A stretch of 7,429 nt of DNA from Campylobacteraceae bacterium (GCA_027026055.1 JALVPA010000022.1:1-7429), one strand, 5' to 3'; shown: positions 1 through 7,081, numbered from the stretch's first letter. Numbers and translations: made by a program. The notes: generated from the sequence alone by a model not told the origin.

Positions 1-41
1 TCCGACTCCGAAGCTCTCGGAACCGAAAGCTTTAGCTTCGG
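1..41. repeat. Palindromic repeat unit 1 (left end cut by window)
   Basis: First visible copy of an imperfect-palindromic intergenic repeat. Positions 19-41 are identical to 104-126. Within it CCGAAAGCTTTAGCTTCGG (23-41) folds into a stem, CCGAA with TTCGG, with a bulged A and an inner GC pair. A second small hairpin lies at 7-21 (TCCGA, loop AGCTC, TCGGA), equivalent to the hairpin at 92-107 of unit 2 but with a G-C pair where unit 2 has A-T. The array may continue upstream of the window. No gene is supported in 1-302; the region holds this array and the bamD promoter. Confidence 0.75.
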
Positions 42-74
42 CTTGATGTGAAACTGAAAAAAAAGGCATTTTAC

Positions 75-126
75 GGGGCTGAAGCCGCCGATTCCAAAGT
101 GTTGGAACCGAAAGCTTTAGCTTCGG
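75..126. repeat. Palindromic repeat unit 2 (best-formed copy)
   Basis: Best-preserved copy. Positions 75-103 recur with a few changes at 159-188, and 104-126 recur exactly at 19-41. It can fold as one long hairpin: arm 78-85 pairs with 114-121 (8 pairs, one of them G-U as RNA), a symmetrical 6x6 internal loop follows, then TTCCAAAGTGTTGGAA (92-107) makes a perfect 6-bp stem with a 4-nt loop. Offset from unit 1 is 85 bp and to unit 3 is 84 bp; the 32-33 bp spacers are AT-rich and only loosely alike. No U-tract follows the hairpin on either strand, so it is not a typical intrinsic terminator. Confidence 0.8.
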
Positions 127-158
127 AAAAAGGTTGAATTTGCAAAAAAACGTACAGC

Positions 159-224
159 GGGGCTGAAGCTTCCGATTCCAAAAGTGTTAAAGCCTCAGAT
201 ACCGGGAAGCTTCTGCTCGGGTAT
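159..224. repeat. Palindromic repeat unit 3 (degenerate copy)
   Basis: The left part (159-188) closely matches 75-103 with a C-to-T type change and one inserted A. The right part diverges: 199-224 forms a different imperfect hairpin (ATACC with GGTAT, then a mismatch and a short inner stem) instead of the sequence seen at 104-126. The central TTCCAA/TTGGAA stem is lost. GGGGCT (159-164) can pair instead with AGCCTC (191-196). Reads as an older or recombined copy of the same family. Confidence 0.6.
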
Positions 225-248
225 GTCGGAGCGGTGACTAATAGGCTT

Positions 249-275
249 TTTACATACTTTGGGATATGATATAAT
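249..275 (+). promoter_or_regulatory. Putative sigma-70 promoter of bamD
   Basis: A perfect TATAAT lies at 270-275 and is preceded by TG at 267-268, giving an extended -10. TTTACA at 249-254 is a possible -35, but the 15-bp spacer is short; Campylobacterota promoters often lack a conserved -35 and use T-rich upstream DNA, which is present at 247-251. Transcription would start near 282, giving a leader of about 20 nt before bamD. Assigned from motif and position only. Confidence 0.6.
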
Positions 276-302
276 TATCAATACCGAAAACGGAAGGGTG
301 GT

Positions 303-953
303 ATGAGCGTAAAAATGAAAATTTATCTGGCGATTGTCGTTTCGATGGCGATTTTAGTCGGGTGCGGAAAGAACGAAGAGGTAACGGAGTTTAACAAATC
401 CGCATCGTATTGGTACGAGCATATTGCCGAGAGTATCGCGTCGAACAACCTCGAAAAAGCGGACGAGTATTATATCTCGCTCAAAAGCGAACATATGCTT
501 TCGCCTTTGATGCCGACGGCGATTTTAATGTTGGCGCAAGCGCATATGCAAGAAGAAGAATATCTGCTTGCGGGATACTATCTCGACGAATTCGCTAAAC
601 GTTACGCGGACGAGAGTAATTACGACTATGTGGCGTATATGAAGCTCAAAGCGGCGTTTTTGGGGATAAAAGACGCTTATAAAGATCAGAAACTGATTCT
701 CGATACGATTGCGGACGCTCAAAAGTATCTCTATCGTTATCCCGGATCGCGTTATGTGCCGCTCGTTAACGCGATGTTGATACGCTTACATATGACGCAA
801 TACCTGCTCAACGAAAATATCGCCGCGCTTTACGAACGGATCGACAAGCCCGAAGCGGCGAAAATTTATCGCGAAAAGAATGCGAAGTCGATCGTCAACA
901 TGGACGATATCACGCCGCCGGAAAAAGGTATCGCGGGTAAGATATTCGACTAA
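303..953 (+). CDS. bamD: Outer-membrane assembly lipoprotein BamD (YfiO/ComL family)
   Basis: Periplasm-facing lipoprotein of the BAM complex, which works with BamA to fold beta-barrel proteins into the outer membrane. The 216-residue product begins with a short basic stretch and a hydrophobic helix (about residues 7-19) ending in the lipobox L-V-G-C, so Cys21 would be lipidated after signal peptidase II cleavage. The remainder is helical and TPR-like; the run YLYRYPGSRY (about 143-152) is a recognisable BamD-type motif, as is the P-P-x-K-G tail. The length matches the shorter BamD proteins of Campylobacterota (the E. coli protein is about 245). The ATG at 303 has GGAAGGG (292-298) 4 nt upstream; an internal ATG at 315 would still keep the signal peptide. 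It precedes lon, a neighbour pair also known, from memory, in Helicobacter and Campylobacter, where fliW lies just before bamD. The family call rests on the lipobox, TPR pattern, tail and context. Confidence 0.85.
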   Translation: MSVKMKIYLAIVVSMAILVGCGKNEEVTEFNKSASYWYEHIAESIASNNLEKADEYYISLKSEHMLSPLMPTAILMLAQAHMQEEEYLLAGYYLDEFAKRYADESNYDYVAYMKLKAAFLGIKDAYKDQKLILDTIADAQKYLYRYPGSRYVPLVNAMLIRLHMTQYLLNENIAALYERIDKPEAAKIYREKNAKSIVNMDDITPPEKGIAGKIFD

Positions 954-973
954 AGCCCGGATCTTGTCGGAAT

Positions 974-1059
974 GAAAAGTTAAAAGTTAAAAATTAAAAA
1001 ACTGTTTACTTCTATAGACTATACTTTCATATTTGCAAAAACATTAACTTTTAATTTTC
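974..1059. repeat. AT-rich inverted repeat between bamD and lon
   Basis: The left arm GAAAAGTTAAAAGTTAA (974-990) and right arm TTAACTTTTAATTTTC (1044-1059) are reverse complements except for one extra base, separated by about 53 bp. The left arm also contains a short direct repeat, AAAAGTTAA twice. A long loop and no following U-tract argue against a terminator. It could be a relic of a small transposable palindrome, a protein-binding region, or simple AT-rich drift. The candidate lon -10 sits in the loop. Confidence 0.55.
1020..1025 (+). promoter_or_regulatory. Possible -10 element of a lon promoter
   Basis: TATACT matches the sigma-70 -10 consensus at five of six positions and lies 55 bp before the lon start, in an AT-rich stretch following bamD. 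No convincing -35 is placed 16-18 bp upstream. I looked for an HspR-type inverted repeat (CTTGAGT and its complement), which is known for heat-shock operons in this phylum, and did not see one. lon might also be read through from the bamD promoter. Confidence 0.3.
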
Positions 1060-1080
1060 AAACAACCTAAAGGATATTCC

Positions 1081-3501
1081 ATGCAACTGAGCGATTATGA
1101 CGATTTTCCGAGCGTGTTGCCCGTTATCGGGGAGGACGAACTCTTTTTATATCCGTTTATGATTAGCCCGATTTTTCTGAGTAGCCAAAAAGATATCGAC
1201 GCTGTTACCGAAGCGATGGAAAACAACTCGTTGGTATTTATAGCGACGGTTCGTCCCGGCAAGGAAGGGAGTCGAGAGATCGAGGATCTTTATCAATACG
1301 GCGTTATCGGCTCGATTATGCGAAAAGTACATATCCCCGACGGAAGGGTCAAAATCCTGTTTCAAGGATTGGCACGCGGGAAAATTCTCGAAAAGGTCGA
1401 CGACGAAGTCAACAAGGCGCTCGTCGACGTCGTGGAAGCGGAGCCGTACGAAAAGTTACGCGTCAATGCGTTGATGGATATACTCAGAGATAAAATCAAA
1501 AGCCTTTCGTCGCTGAGTTCCAACCTTCCTTCGGATTTGATACGCACCATAGAGGAAAACGACGAGCCCCAGCGTATTGCCGATCTTGTCTCATCTATGC
1601 TCAAACTTGATAAAGAGACCGCCTATCGTATCTATACCGAGTCCAACATCGAAAAACGCTTGCTTGATCTCATAGAGGTGGTAACCGCTGAGATCGAAGC
1701 GGCGAAAATCGAACGAGAGATCCGTTCGAAAGTGCACAACAAAATCGAACAGACGAACAAAGAGTATTTTCTCAAAGAGCAGCTCAAAGAGATCCAGCAA
1801 GAGCTGGGTATGGATACGCAAAGAGAAGAGGAGATAGCGGCGTTTCGCGAAAAACTCGAATCGCTAAAACCGCACCTTAGCGAAGAGGCATACAAAGAGA
1901 TATCCAAGCAGATTGAGCGATTGGCGCGTATGCATCCCGATTCCGCCGATGCGAACGTGTTGCAAAGTTATTTGGAGTGGGTGCTGGAGATTCCTTTCGG
2001 AAAAGAGAGCAAAAAAAATCTCTCCATCGAAGATGTCGCCAGAGAACTCGACAAAGATCACTATTCGCTCGAAAAACCCAAAGAGCGCATCGTAGAATAT
2101 TTTTCCGTCAGAGAGTTGGCGATGCTTCGCGGTCTCTCTCAGAAAGAGACGAGCGGTGCCATCTTGTGTTTTGCGGGACCTCCGGGGGTGGGGAAGACCT
2201 CTTTGGCAAACTCTATCGCACATGCGCTTGGACGTCCGCTTGTGCGTATCGCATTAGGAGGGCTCGAAGATGTGAACGAGCTTCGCGGTCATAGACGTAC
2301 TTACGTAGGGGCGATGCCCGGTCGTATTGTGCAAGGTCTGATAGAAGCCAAAACGATGGATCCCGTCATGGTACTCGACGAGATAGACAAGGTGGGACGT
2401 AGCATGAGAGGCGATCCGACCGCAGCGCTTTTGGAGATACTCGATCCCGAGCAAAACGCCAATTATCGCGATTATTATTTGAACTTTCATATCGATTTGA
2501 GCAAAGTGGTCTTTATCGCGACGGCAAACGATATTGGGCGTATTCCCGCACCCTTGCGAGACAGAATGGAGTTTATCTTTGTTAACTCCTACACGCCGAA
2601 CGAAAAATTTGAGATTGCTAAACGCTATCTCATCCCGCAAGAGCTTAAAAAGCATGCGCTCAAACCGCATGAGTTTCATATTTCAAACAAAGCGTTGCGT
2701 ATAGTGATAGACGAATATACAAGAGAAGCGGGAGTGCGAAACCTTCGGCGTCGTATCGCGCAACTGATGCGCAAAGCGGCGCGTATCTTACTTGAAAATC
2801 CCGAGAAAAAAACGGTTCGTGTCACCAAGAAAAATTTGGAGCAGTTTGTCGATAAAAAGATCTTTGAGTTCTCCGTCGTTGATAAAAAACCGCAGGTTGG
2901 GGTCGTATCGGGATTGGCATGGACGGCTGTAGGCGGAGACGTGCTTACGATCGAAGCGATAAAAATCAAAGGCAAAGGAGCGCTTCAACTGACCGGAAGT
3001 CTTGGAGATGTGATGAAAGAGTCGGTACGTATAGCGCACTCGGTGGTAAAGATACTTATCGATCAGCGCAAGTTGCCGATAAATGAAGATTCCATTCCAA
3101 AAACGTATAAAGAGAAAGAAGAAGGCGTCAAACTTGATCCGAGCGAAGTCTACAAGCGGTACGATTTGCATATTCACGTACCGGAAGGCGCGACACCGAA
3201 AGACGGCCCGAGTGCCGGTATCACGATGGTAACCGCCATCGCTTCGATTCTCAGCGACATCAAAGTCGACAATAAGGTGGCGATGACGGGCGAGGTGACG
3301 TTGACCGGCAAGGTGCTACCGATAGGCGGTCTGAAAGAAAAACTGATAGCAGCCTATAAAGCGGGGGTGACGAAGGCACTCATTCCGCAAAAGAACTACG
3401 AGCGAGACATGGACGAAATCCCGGACGAGGTCAAAGAACATCTCAAAATTATCGGAGTCTCCAATGTTGAGGAGGTATTGAAAGAAGCGTTACTTCGATA
3501 G
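1081..3501 (+). CDS. lon: ATP-dependent protease Lon (endopeptidase La)
   Basis: Cytoplasmic homohexameric AAA+ serine protease that unfolds and degrades damaged and short-lived regulatory proteins. The 806-residue length is normal for bacterial LonA. The substrate-binding N-domain covers about residues 10-200, starting with a VLPVIGEDELFLYPFM-like segment that aligns with the E. coli N-terminus, followed by a coiled-coil region (about 200-290). The AAA+ module has Walker A GPPGVGKTS (366-374, Lys372), Walker B VLDEID (Asp433-Glu434), sensor-1 Asn483, an arginine finger at Arg495 in PLRDRMEF, and sensor-2 Arg553. The protease domain has the catalytic dyad Ser711 (in PKDGPSAG) and Lys754 (in LPIGGLKEK), 43 residues apart as in E. 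coli (679/722). AAGGA at 1070-1074 sits 6 nt before the ATG. It ends 56 bp before a convergent operon. I see no + strand hairpin with a U-tract after it, so its 3' end is unexplained. Nothing suggests damage or transfer. Confidence 0.98.
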   Translation: MQLSDYDDFPSVLPVIGEDELFLYPFMISPIFLSSQKDIDAVTEAMENNSLVFIATVRPGKEGSREIEDLYQYGVIGSIMRKVHIPDGRVKILFQGLARGKILEKVDDEVNKALVDVVEAEPYEKLRVNALMDILRDKIKSLSSLSSNLPSDLIRTIEENDEPQRIADLVSSMLKLDKETAYRIYTESNIEKRLLDLIEVVTAEIEAAKIEREIRSKVHNKIEQTNKEYFLKEQLKEIQQELGMDTQREEEIAAFREKLESLKPHLSEEAYKEISKQIERLARMHPDSADANVLQSYLEWVLEIPFGKESKKNLSIEDVARELDKDHYSLEKPKERIVEYFSVRELAMLRGLSQKETSGAILCFAGPPGVGKTSLANSIAHALGRPLVRIALGGLEDVNELRGHRRTYVGAMPGRIVQGLIEAKTMDPVMVLDEIDKVGRSMRGDPTAALLEILDPEQNANYRDYYLNFHIDLSKVVFIATANDIGRIPAPLRDRMEFIFVNSYTPNEKFEIAKRYLIPQELKKHALKPHEFHISNKALRIVIDEYTREAGVRNLRRRIAQLMRKAARILLENPEKKTVRVTKKNLEQFVDKKIFEFSVVDKKPQVGVVSGLAWTAVGGDVLTIEAIKIKGKGALQLTGSLGDVMKESVRIAHSVVKILIDQRKLPINEDSIPKTYKEKEEGVKLDPSEVYKRYDLHIHVPEGATPKDGPSAGITMVTAIASILSDIKVDNKVAMTGEVTLTGKVLPIGGLKEKLIAAYKAGVTKALIPQKNYERDMDEIPDEVKEHLKIIGVSNVEEVLKEALLR

Positions 3502-3542
3502 AATGCTGTTTTTCATACCAAAAAGAAAGAATCGGGTTTTGT

Positions 3543-3566
3543 AAAAAGGGAGCTTTTTTAAGCTCC
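3543..3566 (-). terminator. Intrinsic terminator of the minus-strand signalling operon
   Basis: On the minus strand a perfect 7-bp stem, GGAGCTT with AAGCTCC and a 4-nt AAAA loop (3566 down to 3549), is followed by C and then five T residues (3547-3543). The stop codon of the receiver gene (3560-3558) lies within the hairpin, so coding sequence makes the 5' arm. On the plus strand the same hairpin is followed by GGAAGACC and should not terminate lon transcripts. Confidence 0.75.
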
Positions 3567-3932
3567 GGAAGACCATTGGTCGAGTTTTTCAAAGAGCATC
3601 TCTTCTTTGATGGGTTTGCGCAGAAAGTCATTCGCACCGTTGTCGTACACTTCGGTTTTTCGCGTATCGTCTGTGGAGAGGACAATAACCGGAATGTGCG
3701 AATTGGACATGTCGGCACGAAAAATTTTGAGAAACTCGATGCCGTCGACGATAGGCATCATGATATCGAGCAAGATAAGGTTGATCGAAGGATCGTTTTT
3801 CAGTCTATCGAGTGCGTCCGAACCGTTTTCCGCCTCGACGATTTCGCTCACCCCGGGGTACTTTTTCAGAAGCGTTTTGAGCAACATTCTGTTGATCATG
3901 TCGTCGTCGACTATCAAAACTTTCAATGCCAT
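3558..3932 (-). CDS. Stand-alone response-regulator receiver protein (CheY-like)
   Basis: A 124-residue protein consisting only of one receiver (REC) domain, a cytoplasmic phosphoacceptor. It keeps the full active site: acidic pocket Asp9-Asp10 in VLIVDDD, phosphoacceptor Asp56 in LILLDIMMPIVDG, hydroxyl residue Ser86 in VIVLST, and Lys106 in FLRKP. No DNA-binding, cyclase or other effector domain follows; the protein stops after the last helix with WSSGA. It starts 5 nt after the stop of the hybrid kinase, with its ribosome binding site inside the kinase gene, so it is co-transcribed and probably made in step with the kinase. It is likely either the final acceptor of this phosphorelay, acting by protein-protein contact, or a phosphate sink. 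It lacks clear markers that would separate it from CheY/DivK-type regulators, so no symbol is given. Confidence 0.93.
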   Translation of the reverse strand: MALKVLIVDDDMINRMLLKTLLKKYPGVSEIVEAENGSDALDRLKNDPSINLILLDIMMPIVDGIEFLKIFRADMSNSHIPVIVLSTDDTRKTEVYDNGANDFLRKPIKEEMLFEKLDQWSSGA

Positions 3933-3937
3933 GCTAT

Positions 3938-6900
3938 TTATCCTCTATGTGAACTTATGCGTAGCGCTATCTCTTCTTTGCTCTCCGCATCGGTGATGAC
4001 GGCGACACTTTCGGGTATATCGATACTTTCTATTAGTGTCGCATCGGTCAACACGATATCGTAAGCACCGCTTTTCAGTTTCTCTTCAAGTGTGCCTACG
4101 TTACTAATAATGTCGTAATCATATCCTAAGTTATCCAGAATTTTGGTAAAAATCTTTTGTTCCAACGGAATTTTTTTCGCCACGAGAATTTTTTCTTGCG
4201 GCTTGATCGTTATTTGTTCCACCGTTGCGGTAGTCGTATTGGGATCTAAAGATTTTTTCTTCTCTTCTTTGGACGCATTCGATCTTTTCGTATCGTTTTT
4301 TTCCTCTTCCAACGTTACTTGTTTGGCTTTGTCCGCCAAAAACTTGTTTAGGATATAGAGCAATTCCGCCGTTTCGATCGGTTTGGTGATGTATTCGTCC
4401 ATTCCTTCGGAGAGGAAGCGCTCTCTATCGCCTTTGAGAGCATTTGCGGTCAAAGCGACGATAGGTACGTGCGGCACCTCCTCGTCTTCCTCGTAATCGA
4501 GGATTTCGTGTGTCGCTTCGATACCGTCCATAACCGGCATCTGAATATCCATAAAGATGAGATCATAATCGTTGTTTCTACGTTTTTCGAAAGCTTCGAG
4601 ACCGTTGTTGGCGATATCGACGGTGATACCGTGATCTTCGAGAACGCGTCGGATCAGTTTTTGGTTGATGATGTTGTCTTCGGTGACCAATACTTTCGCA
4701 TCGAAATGCGTCGCTTGTTTTTGTACCGTTTTTTCCGCCAGTTCGGGTGTCGTTTTGGCGGTATTGATAAGAACGTTACGCACTTTCGTCACCGTAACAG
4801 GTTTGAAGATGACGTTGTCTTGGGGGATACCGAGCTCTTCGATTTTATTACGACTGGTGATATTGGCGATGGCGATTACTTTCGATTTGTCAATATTGCG
4901 CAACGCGTCGATAATATTCTGTTTCGCTTTGTCGATATCTATCCAGTAGTTTTTGCAGATATTTTTGTCGTCGAGTTCCTTCAGTTCGGAGACGGATTCG
5001 AAGAACTTCACGTCCGGACCGAAATAGTCGAAGTAATTGTTAAGATAGTTGTCGAGTACGGTGGGAATCTCTTGCTGATATTTGCCAAGTGTCAGTTCCT
5101 CGAAAGCATGGTAGTAGTTGGTCTCTGCGGTCGCGACCTCTTCGAGCGGCAAGGTAAAGAAGAAGGTCGTACCCTGATCTTTGGCGCTTTTGAGATCGAG
5201 TTTTCCCCCCATCAGTTCGACGAATTGGCTGGAGATGGTCAGACCGAGACCCGTACCGCCGTATTTGCGCGTAACGGAGACATCGGCTTGCGAGAAGGCG
5301 TCGAAAATACGCTCTTGTTGGTCTTTGGTCATACCGATACCGTTGTCTTGGATAGAGAACTTAATACGTGCGATGTTGTCTTCCGTAAGCTCTTCTTTTT
5401 CGATTTTGAGGTTAATCATACCGCCGTAGCTCGTAAATTTGATGGCGTTGCTGAGGAGGTTGATGAGTACCTCTTTGATCTTGGTCGGATCCCCTTTGAG
5501 TTTCGGATTGATGGTGGGATCCATGTAGAAGTTGAGGTCGATGTTTTTCTCGGCGGCGGCGACGGCGTAAGTTTCGACCGCACTTTCGAACTCTTCGTAA
5601 GCGTCGAAAACGATATTTTCGATTTCGATTTTGTTGCTCTCGATTTTGGAGAGGTCGAGAATGTTGTTGATAATGCTAAGAAGGTTTTCCGAACTCTTTT
5701 CGATAATACTCAAAAATTCGCGTTGTTCGTCGTTAAGCTCGGTATTTTTGAGAATTTCTGTAAATCCGACGATACCGTTGAGCGGTGTACGAATTTCATG
5801 TGACATATTTGCCAAGAAGAGCGATTTCGCTTCGTTGGCTTGAAGTGCGGCGAGCTTGTCTTCTTTGGCCGTTTCGACGAGCGTTTCGAGGAAACGGTAG
5901 GCCTCTTTGGTTCCTTCGTGGGTATCCAAATCGATATTTTGTATATGGGACATATCCGCTGCCAACGCTTTGTCGCTCTCTTTCATGTCTTCGACCGCTT
6001 TGTTCAAAACGTCTTCAAGCTCGTTAATGTTTCTGGTCATATCGCGCGTCGTGGTATACCCGAGGTATGCCAATAATATACTCAATAGCAAGATGGCCGC
6101 CGAAATAGCCAACAGCGTCAACTGCTTTTGGACGAAGATGTCACTCTTTTTCCATAAAAGATTGGAGACGATGATTTCCAACTTGGCATAGATGGTGATT
6201 TTTTGGGTTTGAAGCGAGAACCAATCCATCGGATCTTCGGCATAATCTCCGTTGTCGACGTCGGTTTGGATTGCCGAAGAGGTTTCGGCGAGTTCTTGCA
6301 TCAACTTGATGTTTTTGGGATTTTTGAGTACTTTCGCCAATGCCGCTTTGAGCTCGGGATCGGTCACCTCTTCGAGGTCGAAGATGTTCGCTTTGGTTCG
6401 GAAATAATCCCATAGTCCTATTTCTTCGAAGGACATCGAGCGTTTTTTGGTCATATAGTAGGCGACAAAACCGCGTTCCAAGCCGCTGTTTTCTTTAACG
6501 ACGTAGAGTTTCGTCAATGTAGAGATAAGCGACGAAATTTCCGTATCGAGAGCAAAACGATTGATCTGAAAGAGATTGTTCAAAAGCGGTACCGAGACAT
6601 TGTCTCTATAACCCTCGAAATAGACTTTTTCGAAAGGTATTTTCGGATTGTCCGCCTCTTTACGGATGAGAGGTAGTTTAGCCAGTTTTGCCAACATCGA
6701 TAGGTATTTTTCTTCATCGAAATTGGTTTCCACGCCGACAAGATCGCCGATAAAAGGTAATAGGGTTTGCGGTTTGACGACCAAATGTTGTCTCGTCTTC
6801 GCCAACGTGGCATCGGTTTGCACACGCTGTTTTTTCAGCAGATTGCCGAACTCTTTACGGTCCGTACCGATATAAAGCGCCGTCAAGTCGCGCTCTTTTC

Positions 6901-7069
6901 CGAGTTCTCCCAAGCTTTTGCTGATATAGGCGTTGTTGTTCAACGCCGTTTTAAGAGAGCGCGCTTTTTCGTAATTGAGATAAGAGGTAACGAAAAAGTA
7001 CCCCGAGAGTATCAGGAGCAATATGATAGGCAGAAGGGCGATTAGCTTAAGTCTGTTTCGTATGGTCAT
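3938..7069 (-). CDS. NIT-domain hybrid sensor histidine kinase with multiple receiver modules
   Basis: Inner-membrane hybrid histidine kinase of 1043 residues. TM1 (about 7-30) and TM2 (about 317-339) bracket a roughly 285-residue periplasmic helical region that looks like a nitrate/nitrite-sensing (NIT) domain: LGKERDLTALYIG (54-67), FGNLLKKQRVQTD (74-86) and NSGLERGFVAYYM (194-206) fit the two halves of that fold. The ligand is not proven. After TM2 comes a coiled, HAMP-like linker (about 341-415). The kinase core has the H-box SHEIRTPLNG (His424), N-box Asn541, G1 DNGIGM (575-580), F-box FDAF (589-592) and G2 GGTGLGL (604-610). Next is a degenerate receiver (about 650-772) without the N-terminal acidic pair but with VIFKP (Lys756); then a canonical receiver (792-912) with Glu797/Asp798, Asp841, Thr874 and Lys896; then a Lys/Glu/Thr-rich linker (913-955); then a partial receiver-like module (959-1043) with Asp1009 that ends before beta5. 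AAGGAT (7081-7076) lies 6 nt before the ATG. Confidence 0.93.
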   Translation of the reverse strand: MTIRNRLKLIALLPIILLLILSGYFFVTSYLNYEKARSLKTALNNNAYISKSLGELGKERDLTALYIGTDRKEFGNLLKKQRVQTDATLAKTRQHLVVKPQTLLPFIGDLVGVETNFDEEKYLSMLAKLAKLPLIRKEADNPKIPFEKVYFEGYRDNVSVPLLNNLFQINRFALDTEISSLISTLTKLYVVKENSGLERGFVAYYMTKKRSMSFEEIGLWDYFRTKANIFDLEEVTDPELKAALAKVLKNPKNIKLMQELAETSSAIQTDVDNGDYAEDPMDWFSLQTQKITIYAKLEIIVSNLLWKKSDIFVQKQLTLLAISAAILLLSILLAYLGYTTTRDMTRNINELEDVLNKAVEDMKESDKALAADMSHIQNIDLDTHEGTKEAYRFLETLVETAKEDKLAALQANEAKSLFLANMSHEIRTPLNGIVGFTEILKNTELNDEQREFLSIIEKSSENLLSIINNILDLSKIESNKIEIENIVFDAYEEFESAVETYAVAAAEKNIDLNFYMDPTINPKLKGDPTKIKEVLINLLSNAIKFTSYGGMINLKIEKEELTEDNIARIKFSIQDNGIGMTKDQQERIFDAFSQADVSVTRKYGGTGLGLTISSQFVELMGGKLDLKSAKDQGTTFFFTLPLEEVATAETNYYHAFEELTLGKYQQEIPTVLDNYLNNYFDYFGPDVKFFESVSELKELDDKNICKNYWIDIDKAKQNIIDALRNIDKSKVIAIANITSRNKIEELGIPQDNVIFKPVTVTKVRNVLINTAKTTPELAEKTVQKQATHFDAKVLVTEDNIINQKLIRRVLEDHGITVDIANNGLEAFEKRRNNDYDLIFMDIQMPVMDGIEATHEILDYEEDEEVPHVPIVALTANALKGDRERFLSEGMDEYITKPIETAELLYILNKFLADKAKQVTLEEEKNDTKRSNASKEEKKKSLDPNTTTATVEQITIKPQEKILVAKKIPLEQKIFTKILDNLGYDYDIISNVGTLEEKLKSGAYDIVLTDATLIESIDIPESVAVITDAESKEEIALRISSHRG
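3941..3946 (-). promoter_or_regulatory. Receiver-gene ribosome binding site inside the kinase 3' end
   Basis: AGAGGA on the minus strand (3946-3941) lies 8 nt before the receiver ATG and is formed by the last codons of the kinase (Arg-Gly), just before its TAA (3940-3938). This placement favours translational coupling and supports the ATG at 3932. The lon and kinase starts use a similar AAGGAT core. Confidence 0.7.
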
Positions 7070-7081
7070 GCTCTGATCCTT

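Noticed and set aside
1..51. Open frame on the + strand from the left edge to TGA, possibly the tail of an upstream gene
   Set aside because: Only 16 codons, wholly made of repeat sequence that recurs at 87-126; no evidence that it is translated.
108..130. Repeat hairpin as an intrinsic terminator
   Set aside because: The hairpin is followed by A residues on the + strand and by mixed sequence on the minus strand, with no U-tract in either direction.
1..224. CRISPR-like array
   Set aside because: Only two exact 23-bp copies, the intervening segments contain further shared repeat sequence rather than unique spacers, and no cas gene is present.
199..246. Resemblance of GACTAATAGG to the 3' end of 23S rRNA
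   Set aside because: The match is only about ten bases; the surrounding conserved rRNA helices are missing, and the sequence is explained by the third repeat unit.
3938..3960. Frameshift joining the kinase C-terminus to the stand-alone receiver
   Set aside because: The receiver has its own ATG, a good ribosome binding site and a complete beta1 strand, so it does not supply the missing beta5-alpha5 of the kinase's last module.
3576..4064. 162-codon + strand frame across the receiver gene and kinase 3' end
   Set aside because: Antisense shadow of two genes with complete active-site motifs; no recognisable protein features or clear ribosome binding site.
4469..5803. 444-codon open frame on the + strand antisense to the hybrid kinase
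   Set aside because: It lies opposite strongly conserved kinase and receiver motifs, its product is a Phe/Val/Asp-rich string with no domain, and long antisense frames are expected opposite GAA/GAT-rich genes.
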